A DNA stretch of 56,043 nucleotides from Chthonomonadales bacterium (GTDB lineage: Bacteria; Armatimonadota; Chthonomonadetes; Chthonomonadales; CAJBBX01), in NCBI GenBank assembly GCA_013360745.1, contig JABWBA010000013.1, positions 1 through 56,043 of the forward strand, written 5' to 3'. The position numbers and the translations under genes are program-made. The notes under the pieces are model-generated. The model worked only from the letters and a program-made list of their open reading frames with translations, had not been told where the DNA came from and did not search any database. Positions 34,945 through 43,321 of this stretch are shown here, piece by piece (the stretch's first letter is position 1; the number at the start of each line of letters is the position of its first letter).

Positions 34945-35211
34945 TCAGCTTCGCGGAAAACGGTCCGGATGAATATCCGCGGATCTGCCAACGAGAAGCT
35001 CTTCGTCGGCATCTTGTTCGACATCCGTTTCGATCGCCTCGACCGGGCAGACTTCGCTGCATCGTGGTGTACTGTAGAAGCCAAAACATTCTGTGCAAAG
35101 GCCTGAGTCGATAATGTATACGCCATTCATCTCGGATATGCCCTGGTTCGGGCACTCGTCCAAGCATATACCACACTGGATGCACCGCTCCTGATCGATC
35201 CGTCGTGCCAT
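34945..35211 (-). CDS. Two-cluster ferredoxin (YfhL/Allochromatium type)
   Basis: ATG 35211 gives 88 residues, with AGGGAG three bases before it; ATG 35253 has AGGAGG only one base away and is rejected. Two 4Fe-4S motifs are present: CIQCGICLDECP and a second with an eight-residue insert between the second and third cysteines (CTECFGFYSTPRCSEVCP). That insert typifies low-potential YfhL-like ferredoxins. As first gene of the methyl-transfer cluster it could feed electrons to reactivate Co(II)-inactivated MtaC. No RamA-like or RACo-like activator is visible in this window. Confidence 0.88.
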   Translation of the reverse strand: MARRIDQERCIQCGICLDECPNQGISEMNGVYIIDSGLCTECFGFYSTPRCSEVCPVEAIETDVEQDADEELLVGRSADIHPDRFPRS

Positions 35212-35394
35212 GTTCTCCCTAGTCGCCTCGGGTCTTGCGATCCCGGACGACATGCCTCCTTGCTGTTATTCCTACCCTCCGCCGGGTCGTGCCCAGCATC
35301 ATCGGGATCAACGCAAACGGTTCCCTGTACTCAGACTCATATACGGTTGCTCCTGCATTCGATAGTCGTCCTGCTTCTCCTCCTGATGTGTTCT

Positions 35395-35408
35395 AAAATC
35401 GCGATTTT
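35395..35408. promoter_or_regulatory. 14-base perfect palindrome, possible operator
   Basis: AAAATCGCGATTTT is an uninterrupted palindrome in the 227-base gap between the ferredoxin operon and the GH42-like gene, about 185 bases before the ferredoxin start. Such sites often bind homodimeric regulators. It could equally act as a small transcription stop for the upstream GH42-like gene. No matching copy elsewhere was found by eye. Confidence 0.3.
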
Positions 35409-35480
35409 CCCTCCATGGACGAGACCGGCCTATCGCCTCGTTCCCTGCGTATGACCGAGATCCATAGGCTCTAGGTGATG

Positions 35481-38378
35481 TTACGGACGATCGGAGCGCA
35501 GAATCCGGACCTCACCACGACGCATCGGCACCGTGATCACCGGGCCCGCGCCGAGATCGGCCCCACTCACCAGATCCGTAATCCGTCCCCGGCGCGGCAT
35601 TCGAACTGCTACCGTACCGTCCTTGACGCTCTGGAACGCGACCACCGGGCCGTTAGCCCAGACACAGGTATCGTCCACGGCAAATAGGTGTACTCCGGCA
35701 GCCCGAGCCCCAATCCGCACAAGCTCAGAGGTCAGCGCCGGCGCTCCAACAAACAGGGAGATGCCTCCGCGCTGCTTTCGCATCGTTACGGCAGCGGTCC
35801 CATCCGCATAGACCGCCAGAGTCTCCTCTGGAGACGCATCGGTCACCGAATAGAGCGGTTGAACCGGGGCTTTGACGCCGAACCCACGTGTGAGGCCCAG
35901 CGCACGTCCGGCTGCCGTAGGCTCGACCCACGCATGGGTACCCTCCGGAGCAGGAGCCAGCCGAAATCCGGTCAGCTGGCGCATCGCGTCCAGGCTCCGT
36001 CCCTGATCGGTAGTCGATCCCGGCGCGTAGAGCCACAGTGAGGTCGCATGACGGGTCTTCTCCAGAAGACGTTTCCGCTGCGTCTCATCCAGCCACCACG
36101 CGTTGTGAAAGACGTACAGTCTGGCCCGGACCTTGCCGGTTGTGACATCATCGAGGAGATATTGCCCATAGGGCGCTCCCAGCCGGCCCAGAGCGTGACG
36201 CGCATGGTAGATCGCGGGACCCGTGACATGCTGGGCGTTCGGTCCGACGAGCAGCATCGACCGCTCGTCGATCACTGAGGCGACTTCAGGTCGGTACGGA
36301 TGTCTTCCGGCGGCAAACTCCGCATCCAACGGCCGGAGCTGGTCCATTACCTCCCAGATGCGCGGATCGTCGAACCATCCGGTCATCCCAAGGTCCATCC
36401 ACCAGGTCGCCATATTCCGCGTCGCCTCATTCGCGAGGTTCCGCGTAAGGACCGACGCTGTCTCCCAGGGCGTGGAAAGGCGCGCGATCGCATCCGTCAC
36501 GTTCGGGCTCTCATGCGTCCGTGTGTCGTCCTCCTGGAGCCAGAGCTTGGTTCCGGTCAATGCCACGCTCTCGGCAGCGGACATCACGGGCCCGGTCTCC
36601 GCCAGCCCGCGATCGCCGTAGGAGATCGGCGAACAGAGGATATCGATATCCGGGGATTGCAGCACTCGGCGCATCGCATAATGGCCGCTCGTCGCCGGTC
36701 CGAGCAACACCCCGCCGAACTCATAACCGTAGCCATAGAAGAACACAACCAGCTTACGTCCCGACGACGCCTTCCGTGTCGCCTTCGCCAGAGCGCAGAC
36801 AAGGTCGGCCATAGCCTCCTGCTGATAATCGGCAAAGTCGACTAGCGCCTGTTCCTGTGCGGGATTGCGAAGGACGCCGTTGGTTGAGGTGCGCCGTTCC
36901 GAAGGCGCTGGGACCTCGACGGCATCCAGGGATGCATCCGAACGTCTCCAGGCGCTCCGGAGTCGCGCGTCGGTTCCGTACTTTCGACGAACCCACGCCC
37001 TCCATGTATCGCGATCGGCTGGCGAATATCCGTTATATAGCCCGCCCCATGTTTCCTCATAGAACCACTCGCCCGTGTTCTGTCCGCATGGATGGTATCC
37101 GGCGACCTGGTCGCCGTACCGTTCTTCAAGGTGGCGTACAAGGGCTTCGAGGCGTTCCACGGCATGTTGACGGTATAGCGGCGACGCAGGCACTGCGGTC
37201 CGACTCCTGGTTCCGTTCTCCCACACCATCATATGGTCCGGATACCGTTGCTTCCACCACTCCGGCGGATCCAGCCCGATTCGGGGAATGAGCATGGCCC
37301 TGGGATTGTTCCTAAGAACACGGTCGCATTCGAGATCCACTCCCGTCCAGTCGGGGGCTTCGCCAGGTTGCGGCCAGGGCGTTGGGATAATGAAGGTAAC
37401 GAAGTCAACGCCAGATGCAGCAGCTAGTTTGATCTCGCTATCGAAACGCCCAGGAGGCCCTCCTAGATGAATATAGGTGTCGCCCGGACGATAGAGCGCC
37501 ACATAGACATCCCGCTCGGTGTCGGACCGACACCATAGCGTTACTCGATATCGATGCCCCTGGACCAGCGAGAGACCTGGCCTGGTATAGAGATGGAAAT
37601 CCGGCCATGAACCCGCGACGGGCTCACGTATATCGACTTCGAGCCCGACCGTGCCCGCTTCTCCGCCTCCTGGTGCGGTGCGAACAGTCCCTACCGTATT
37701 CCGATCCTCGGGCGGCCAGACATTCCAGAAATCGCTGAATGCGCGTTCTCCTGCCTCAAAGTCCATCCCCGGCATCAGCGGCTGGTTGGTTTCCGCATCC
37801 TCGATGACGATGGCATCGAGGTATACCTGGCCCGGCTGGTTTCCAAAGCGCAGGTGCAGCGTACCCTTTCCAGCGCTGTCCGCTTCCGCGGCGAACTCAA
37901 AGCTGTACCGCCGCCCCTCCGGCCCCACCTTCAATCCGCTGGTGCCCGGCCCACCAAAGAACATCCGGCCTCGAACAGGCTTTCCGTTGATCGTAAGGTA
38001 CGGAGCGCCATTCCTCACCGCTACCCTGGCGGTAAGCGGGCGCCCTGACTCTCGCTCCATCCCTTCACTCCGTTGATATGGCCCGGCGATCAGCGCGACA
38101 GCCATGATCACCATGAACAGATAGAATCGACGTCCAGGCCTAGCGATCGGCTGCGCCACGGCCTGCAATCGGCTGCCCAATCCCGTGGCCCCGGGCATTT
38201 CGGGACCGACCGGGCTCTGCCTCGTCCGAGTCCAGCTGCCCATCGGTACCCATCGGTTTCCGCTGCCGTCGGTCTGCAGGCCGCAGCCCGGCTGATCGCC
38301 ACCTCTCACCACAGGCTCATCAGGTGGACACGCAACGACCCGAGGGCGCGAGGACCTGTTCCTGCGTACCATCGTCAA
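35481..38378 (-). CDS. GH42-like beta-galactosidase-superfamily protein with N-terminal carbohydrate-binding region
   Basis: TTG 38378 has GGAGGT (38385-38390) six bases upstream, giving 965 residues. Before a hydrophobic segment (FYLFMVIMAVALIAG, about 86-100) lies an 85-residue arginine-rich leader, unusual for a signal peptide. Residues about 115-300 look like a beta-sandwich carbohydrate-binding domain. A TIM-barrel region follows (about 310-720) with QNTGEW (Glu437, candidate acid/base) and LWLQEDD (candidate nucleophile), as in GH42. The rest resembles the trimerisation-like domain of GH42 enzymes. Substrate unknown; galactosides are possible. It diverges from the GH172 gene. Confidence 0.7.
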   Translation of the reverse strand: MTMVRRNRSSRPRVVACPPDEPVVRGGDQPGCGLQTDGSGNRWVPMGSWTRTRQSPVGPEMPGATGLGSRLQAVAQPIARPGRRFYLFMVIMAVALIAGPYQRSEGMERESGRPLTARVAVRNGAPYLTINGKPVRGRMFFGGPGTSGLKVGPEGRRYSFEFAAEADSAGKGTLHLRFGNQPGQVYLDAIVIEDAETNQPLMPGMDFEAGERAFSDFWNVWPPEDRNTVGTVRTAPGGGEAGTVGLEVDIREPVAGSWPDFHLYTRPGLSLVQGHRYRVTLWCRSDTERDVYVALYRPGDTYIHLGGPPGRFDSEIKLAAASGVDFVTFIIPTPWPQPGEAPDWTGVDLECDRVLRNNPRAMLIPRIGLDPPEWWKQRYPDHMMVWENGTRSRTAVPASPLYRQHAVERLEALVRHLEERYGDQVAGYHPCGQNTGEWFYEETWGGLYNGYSPADRDTWRAWVRRKYGTDARLRSAWRRSDASLDAVEVPAPSERRTSTNGVLRNPAQEQALVDFADYQQEAMADLVCALAKATRKASSGRKLVVFFYGYGYEFGGVLLGPATSGHYAMRRVLQSPDIDILCSPISYGDRGLAETGPVMSAAESVALTGTKLWLQEDDTRTHESPNVTDAIARLSTPWETASVLTRNLANEATRNMATWWMDLGMTGWFDDPRIWEVMDQLRPLDAEFAAGRHPYRPEVASVIDERSMLLVGPNAQHVTGPAIYHARHALGRLGAPYGQYLLDDVTTGKVRARLYVFHNAWWLDETQRKRLLEKTRHATSLWLYAPGSTTDQGRSLDAMRQLTGFRLAPAPEGTHAWVEPTAAGRALGLTRGFGVKAPVQPLYSVTDASPEETLAVYADGTAAVTMRKQRGGISLFVGAPALTSELVRIGARAAGVHLFAVDDTCVWANGPVVAFQSVKDGTVAVRMPRRGRITDLVSGADLGAGPVITVPMRRGEVRILRSDRP

Positions 38379-38534
38379 TGGAGCACCTCCGACCCGTACC
38401 GTCAGGCGACACAGACGCTTGCCGCTATCCGGTATGCCGTTCTCTCAACACCAGGATTCCCCGTGCTTCGGCGAGTTACCTTCCCTCTTACCGGCGATGG
38501 CCTACCAGGGATCTCTTTGCAGCACGAATAACGG

Positions 38535-38563
38535 TTGACGCAACGACGGTCACGGTGTATCAT
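38535..38563 (+). promoter_or_regulatory. Sigma70-type promoter for the GH172 gene
   Basis: TTGACG (38535-38540) and TATCAT (38558-38563) are separated by 17 bases. Transcription would begin near 38570, about 44 bases before the ATG. The rest of the 235-base divergent gap, 38379-38534, shows nothing else recognisable. Confidence 0.6.
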
Positions 38564-38613
38564 GCGATCGTACAAACTGGTATTGTCCAGATTAGGCTAA
38601 GAGGAGGCCATAG

Positions 38614-40275
38614 ATGCCGTCGGATCAACACGTCCTGGATAATCTCTACAGGCCTAGCCCGGGCCGCAACCGTCGCGTCTCCAGCAACGAGCAGCCTAAC
38701 TGGAACGACGGCAATATGGATATGACCTGGCTTCAGCCCGGAGACGTCCTGGAAATGCCGTTGCTGCAGGGTCCCGGCATCATCCGACACATCTGGATGA
38801 CGAGTCACGCCGGCGGCGTTGGCGAACTCGATTCCCTCACATTTCGAGTTTACTGGGATGGCGCCGAGCGACCGGCCATTGAAGCGCCTCTCGGCATGTT
38901 CTTTGCTGTGGCGCCTGGGATGCCAGCTCCTGTCGAGAGTTATCCTGTCCAGGTAAGCCCGACTGGCAGCCTTACCTGTTATTGGCCGATGCCGTTTCGC
39001 CAGTCTGCACGTATCACGGTCACCAATGACAACCCGAATCGCGGCGCTGGTATCTACTGGCAGGTCGACTGGGAGGAGGCGCCGGATCTAGCCGAAGACG
39101 CTCTTTACTTCCACGTGGCGTATCGTCAGGAATATCCGGCAACCTCCGGTCGCGATTATCTCATCGCTGATCTCAAAGGCGCCGGACGGTACGTCGGCAC
39201 CGTGCTCGGCGTGACGAATGCCCAGGCAGGTTGGTTCGGCGAAGGCGATGATTTCTTCTATATCGACGGTGAAACCGTTCCCAGCCTGCAGGGTACAGGC
39301 AGCGAGGACTATTTCAACGATGCCTGGGGATTCCGAGCGCGATCCGGTCTCTGGTTTGGCCAGCCTCGTTGGGATGGCTACGAGGCCGGCGACACCGGCA
39401 TCTGCTACCGATGGCATCTTCTCGATCCCGTGAACTTCTCGACGTCCCTTCGGGTGGAGATCGAGCACAAAGGTAATCTCCCGTTTTCCGAGGATGGATT
39501 CTTCATCGAACGCCCGGACTACCTCAACAGCCTCGCCTACTGGTATCAAGATAGCCCAACATCCGCCTTCGGCTCCCTGCCTCCGTGGCCCGACCGTCTT
39601 CCTCCCTGGACGGTTCATCATCTTCTGCAATCATTCCAGGCTATACGAGTGATCGGTGATATCAGGCCGAAGATCACCTGTGAAGGCCTCTTTGGCGGCC
39701 GTCCGCTACTCGAGTGGCCGAACACCGTCGCCGGCTCTGCGCTGGCGATCCCGTTCGTCGTCTCTGAGACCGACCGTTACGCCCTTCAGCTGCACGGGTT
39801 TTCCGGCCCGGATCACGGCACGTTCGACATCGAGATCGATGGGACAGTGGTAGCGCAGCATCACGCCTTTGCGAGCTTGGCGCCATCACCCATCCAGATG
39901 TCTCTCGGCACCCATATCCTGGAGGGTGGCATGCATACACTCGCCTTCCGCGCGGTCGAGGAGGCTGTCGGACCGCTGCAGGTCGATACACTTCGGCTCC
40001 TTAAGCTCCCGGTTGAAGCGACTCGCCCGGTGAAAGGCGCCCATGAGGCGCACTTCATCCGGCTCGGTATCGGACGGGCCCTCTACGCGTATCGTTTGGC
40101 GTACGGCGAGCTTCCTGATAGTCTGGAACGACTGGTGGAAGCAGGAGTAATGGACTCGCGGTACCTTAGCGACGAGAACGGTAATCGTATGCAGTGTGCG
40201 GTGGAAGCAGATTGCATCATCGTAACAGCTCCCGAGTGGTCACACCGATGGACGGGGCTGGACCCACGCCGCTGA
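38614..40275 (+). CDS. GH172 (DUF2961) family protein with C-terminal pseudopilin-like segment
   Basis: ATG 38614 follows AGAGGAGG by six bases; the protein is 553 residues. DUF2961 is now glycoside hydrolase family GH172, which acts on fructo- and arabinofuranosides. Signatures are MTWLQPGDVLEMPLLQGPGIIRHIW, EGDDFFYIDGE and GTGSEDYFNDAWGF. Glu210 and Glu231 are 21 residues apart, the spacing I recall for the catalytic pair in a characterised GH172 enzyme. Residues about 480-553 (LYAYRLAYGELPDSLERLVEAG) resemble a GspG-type pseudopilin tail, an unusual fusion. No signal peptide is visible, so it is probably cytoplasmic. Confidence 0.85.
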   Translation: MPSDQHVLDNLYRPSPGRNRRVSSNEQPNWNDGNMDMTWLQPGDVLEMPLLQGPGIIRHIWMTSHAGGVGELDSLTFRVYWDGAERPAIEAPLGMFFAVAPGMPAPVESYPVQVSPTGSLTCYWPMPFRQSARITVTNDNPNRGAGIYWQVDWEEAPDLAEDALYFHVAYRQEYPATSGRDYLIADLKGAGRYVGTVLGVTNAQAGWFGEGDDFFYIDGETVPSLQGTGSEDYFNDAWGFRARSGLWFGQPRWDGYEAGDTGICYRWHLLDPVNFSTSLRVEIEHKGNLPFSEDGFFIERPDYLNSLAYWYQDSPTSAFGSLPPWPDRLPPWTVHHLLQSFQAIRVIGDIRPKITCEGLFGGRPLLEWPNTVAGSALAIPFVVSETDRYALQLHGFSGPDHGTFDIEIDGTVVAQHHAFASLAPSPIQMSLGTHILEGGMHTLAFRAVEEAVGPLQVDTLRLLKLPVEATRPVKGAHEAHFIRLGIGRALYAYRLAYGELPDSLERLVEAGVMDSRYLSDENGNRMQCAVEADCIIVTAPEWSHRWTGLDPRR

Positions 40276-40306
40276 CGTTCGCAGCAGTTCGACTCCGGTC
40301 CGCACG

Positions 40307-42307
40307 ATGAGCACAGAACCCACGAATCCGCTCGCGTCCGAAGCAGACCGTCTGTACGATGCAGAACGGCGTGCGATGCGGCGGGTTCTCACCGCGATCA
40401 CAGAAGGACAGCCCTCCAGCAGTATCTTTCAGATGATCGCCGAGGATCTGCACGGGATATTGCGAGCGCACTCGGTAGCCATCGGTCTGGCTCCGCCGGA
40501 AGGGGCGTCGATGGAGTTCGTCGCTGCGTCTGGCGGTAATCCCTCAGAGATACTGGGGCTACGGGTTGCGATCGCCGACACTCTGGCCGATCCAGCGCTT
40601 CGAGGAGGACAGCCAATGCTCCTCGATGCCCATCTTACCCCGGGCGCTCGTACCGGAGCGGTGGCGCCGATCATGGCCCATGACGAGGTAATTGGGGCGA
40701 TCTTCGCGGCAGACGAGAGTGACGCGGTCCCGCTTACGGAGTCGGGACTCGGCGCGCTCACTGTATTCGCCGGCATCGCGGCGCTCGCCGTTGCAACGGG
40801 CCGCAAGGCGCACTTGCTCAGGGAACAAGGACGTGAACTGGCGATTCTGTACCGTGCGTCTCAGACGATTACCGGCACGGTCAGCCTTCAGGCCGTGGCC
40901 GAGAGCGCCCTGGATGCGATCGCGCAGCACGTGCCGATGCAGACGGCTGTACTGTATCTCCTGAATGACGATCGAACTCACCTCTTCATTGCGGCCGATC
41001 GAGGGCTCGACGACGACGAGCGCGAGGTGCAGCTCTCCGCCGATAGCGGTCTTGCTGGCGAGATCGTATCGGGTGGCGAGGCCCGCAGGCTAGCCGATGG
41101 ATTGGACGGACCGGATGTCTCTACTGTATCACCTGCAGCGCATAGCAGATCGGCGATGATCGCACCACTTCGATCGGCAGGTGAAACGCTCGGGCTCTTC
41201 GTTGTAACGAGCACACAGTCAGACGCCTATACGGACGACGATCTACGTCTGTTGAACGCCGTATCGAGCCACGCTGGTATCGCCATCCATAACGCCACGC
41301 TCTTTGAGGACGCCACCCAGCGTGCAGAGGCGGCGAACGCTCTGTTCACATTCTCTCAGAGGGTTGGCGCCACGCTTGAAGTCCCGGAGATCCTCGCCTG
41401 CGCGTCTGAGACGGCCACGGCTCTTCTGGCGGTGGATGCGGTCCTGTGTATGCTGATGGATCACCGAGACGGCCGACTCCGACCAGCCTATCTTCGGGGT
41501 TTTGATGAGGGCGGATTAGGGCGGTACCGTCCCCGGCCAGGAGAGGGTATCGCAGGATGGGTATACGCCTGGAGTTGCCCCACCGCTGTCGCGGATGTCG
41601 CGGCTGACGCCCGAGATCGGAGTGCGCCCATCCATCCTGAGGGCGTCGCCTCGTGCCTCTGCGTGCCGTTGAGCGTAGGCGAGACGGTGCACGGCGTCGT
41701 ACTCGCCATGTCGTCTCGGCGACGTCTATTCACCGTCGCCGAGATGGAACTGCTCTATACCATCGCGAACCAGGCCGGGCTGGCCATCGTCAACGCCCAT
41801 GCCTATGCCCGTGCGCAGGAGCGCAGCCTCGCCATGCGGCGCTATTTCCGACGGTTTGCGGCTGCGATCGGATCGGTCACGGACGTGGCCCAGATGCTGC
41901 AGTTGATCTGTGATGTCACCCTGGCCTTAATGAAGGCCGATCGGTGCTCTGTCTATGCCGTAGCCAACGAGGAACTGAGACTCGTGGCGGATAGTCGCCT
42001 TCCGGGCAGACACGCTCCGGATGCGGCGGTGCCCCTCGGCGCTGGCTTGACCGGGAATGTTGCCTCATCGGGTCGGGTCCTATCGGTTCCGCTGGTTGGG
42101 GAGGATCTTCGCTCGGCCGTGCATGGATGGTTCGGTAGGGAGCAACATACTGCCTACCTCGGAGTGCCGCTCAAACATGGACGGCGCATCACCGGCGTGA
42201 TCGAGTTGACGATGAGCGAACCCCATTCCCTCTCCCCTGACGATATCCGTCTCATCACCCAGTTCATATTGAAGGCCCGCCTCGGCGAGCGCCTGATAGG
42301 AGAATAG
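40307..42307 (+). CDS. Protein with four tandem GAF domains and no visible output domain
   Basis: This 666-residue protein consists of four GAF-type sensor domains in series (about residues 37-165, 180-340, 350-500 and 510-660). They are recognisable by repeated strand-helix patterns and the recurring I/L-x-hydrophobic-hydrophobic-NA-x-L-F/Y motif (ITIHNATLF-like, AIVNAHAYARA). No kinase, cyclase, phosphodiesterase or DNA-binding segment is visible. GAFs bind cyclic nucleotides, heme, bilins or other small ligands; this protein would need a partner to signal. It starts 31 bases after the GH172 gene and precedes trxB by five bases, so a shared transcript is likely. Confidence 0.82.
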   Translation: MSTEPTNPLASEADRLYDAERRAMRRVLTAITEGQPSSSIFQMIAEDLHGILRAHSVAIGLAPPEGASMEFVAASGGNPSEILGLRVAIADTLADPALRGGQPMLLDAHLTPGARTGAVAPIMAHDEVIGAIFAADESDAVPLTESGLGALTVFAGIAALAVATGRKAHLLREQGRELAILYRASQTITGTVSLQAVAESALDAIAQHVPMQTAVLYLLNDDRTHLFIAADRGLDDDEREVQLSADSGLAGEIVSGGEARRLADGLDGPDVSTVSPAAHSRSAMIAPLRSAGETLGLFVVTSTQSDAYTDDDLRLLNAVSSHAGIAIHNATLFEDATQRAEAANALFTFSQRVGATLEVPEILACASETATALLAVDAVLCMLMDHRDGRLRPAYLRGFDEGGLGRYRPRPGEGIAGWVYAWSCPTAVADVAADARDRSAPIHPEGVASCLCVPLSVGETVHGVVLAMSSRRRLFTVAEMELLYTIANQAGLAIVNAHAYARAQERSLAMRRYFRRFAAAIGSVTDVAQMLQLICDVTLALMKADRCSVYAVANEELRLVADSRLPGRHAPDAAVPLGAGLTGNVASSGRVLSVPLVGEDLRSAVHGWFGREQHTAYLGVPLKHGRRITGVIELTMSEPHSLSPDDIRLITQFILKARLGERLIGE

Positions 42308-42312
42308 AGCCC

Positions 42313-43317
42313 ATGCCCATTGTCAAAGAACACCATCCGTTGATCATCCTTGGTAGCGGCCCGGCGGGCTACACCGCCGCCCTCTACGCCTCCAGAGCTT
42401 CGCTCAAGCCGCTTCTCATCGACGGCGGAGCAGGGCTTGGGCAGGCGATGCAGGGCCAGGGCGGCCAGCTGACCATCACATCGGAGGTAGAGAACTATCC
42501 GGGCTTTCCGGACGGCATTCTGGGACCGGAGCTTATGGTCCGCATGAGACAGCAAGTCGAACGGTTCGGCACGATCTTTGTCGAAGACCTTGCGACGCAC
42601 GTCGATCTTACGAAACGCCCCTTCTCCATCAGCGTACAGGACGACCAGTACACCTCGGACGTCCTGATCGTTGCTACTGGAGCGTCAGCGAAATGGCTCG
42701 GGCTCGAGGAGGAGAAACCATCGTGGGAAGGAGGTCTCGGAGGCGCCGGTGTCTCGGCATGCGCCACCTGTGACGGGCCGATGCCAGCCTATCGCAACCA
42801 GCCACTCGTCGTTGTCGGCGGCGGCGACACTGCGGCGGAGGAGGCCCTGTTCCTGACCCACTTCGCCTCGCACGTCTACCTCGTCCACCGACGTGATGAG
42901 CTGCGGGCGTCCCAGATCATGCGGGAACGGGTCTTGAAGGAGCCCAGGATCACCGTTCTATGGAACAAGACGGTCTCAGCAATCCACGACGTTAGCCAGG
43001 GCCGCGTTACCGGCGTCTCACTCCGCGACACTCAAACGGGAGAGAGCGAGTTCCATCCCTGCGCGGGGGTGTTCATCGCCATCGGACACAAGCCCAACAG
43101 CGAGCTGTTTGCTGGCGAGCTTGAACTGGACCCTAACGGCTACATCGTCACCCATCGCGATGTGCGCACCTCGGTGGCCGGCGTGTTTGCCTGCGGCGAC
43201 GTACAGGATCATGAGTATCGTCAGGCCATCTCAGCCGCCGGTTCGGGCTGTATGGCAGCCATCCAGGCCGAGCGGTATCTAGCCGGGATCCACGCCGGAG
43301 CGCCCATCGATTGGTAG
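42313..43317 (+). CDS. trxB: Thioredoxin reductase
   Basis: This 334-residue FAD/NAD(P) enzyme has N-terminal FAD motif ILGSGPAGYTAALYASRAS, the redox CxxC at Cys150 and Cys153 (CATCDG) and the NADPH-binding motif VVVGGGDTAAEEALFL. A second FAD motif, GVFACGDVQDHEYRQA, is near the end. Its length and motifs match bacterial low-molecular-weight TrxB. AGGAGA precedes the ATG by about ten bases, overlapping the end of the GAF gene. It supplies reduced thioredoxin in the cytoplasm. The window has no clear trxA. Confidence 0.95.
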   Translation: MPIVKEHHPLIILGSGPAGYTAALYASRASLKPLLIDGGAGLGQAMQGQGGQLTITSEVENYPGFPDGILGPELMVRMRQQVERFGTIFVEDLATHVDLTKRPFSISVQDDQYTSDVLIVATGASAKWLGLEEEKPSWEGGLGGAGVSACATCDGPMPAYRNQPLVVVGGGDTAAEEALFLTHFASHVYLVHRRDELRASQIMRERVLKEPRITVLWNKTVSAIHDVSQGRVTGVSLRDTQTGESEFHPCAGVFIAIGHKPNSELFAGELELDPNGYIVTHRDVRTSVAGVFACGDVQDHEYRQAISAAGSGCMAAIQAERYLAGIHAGAPIDW

Positions 43318-43321
43318 CAGG

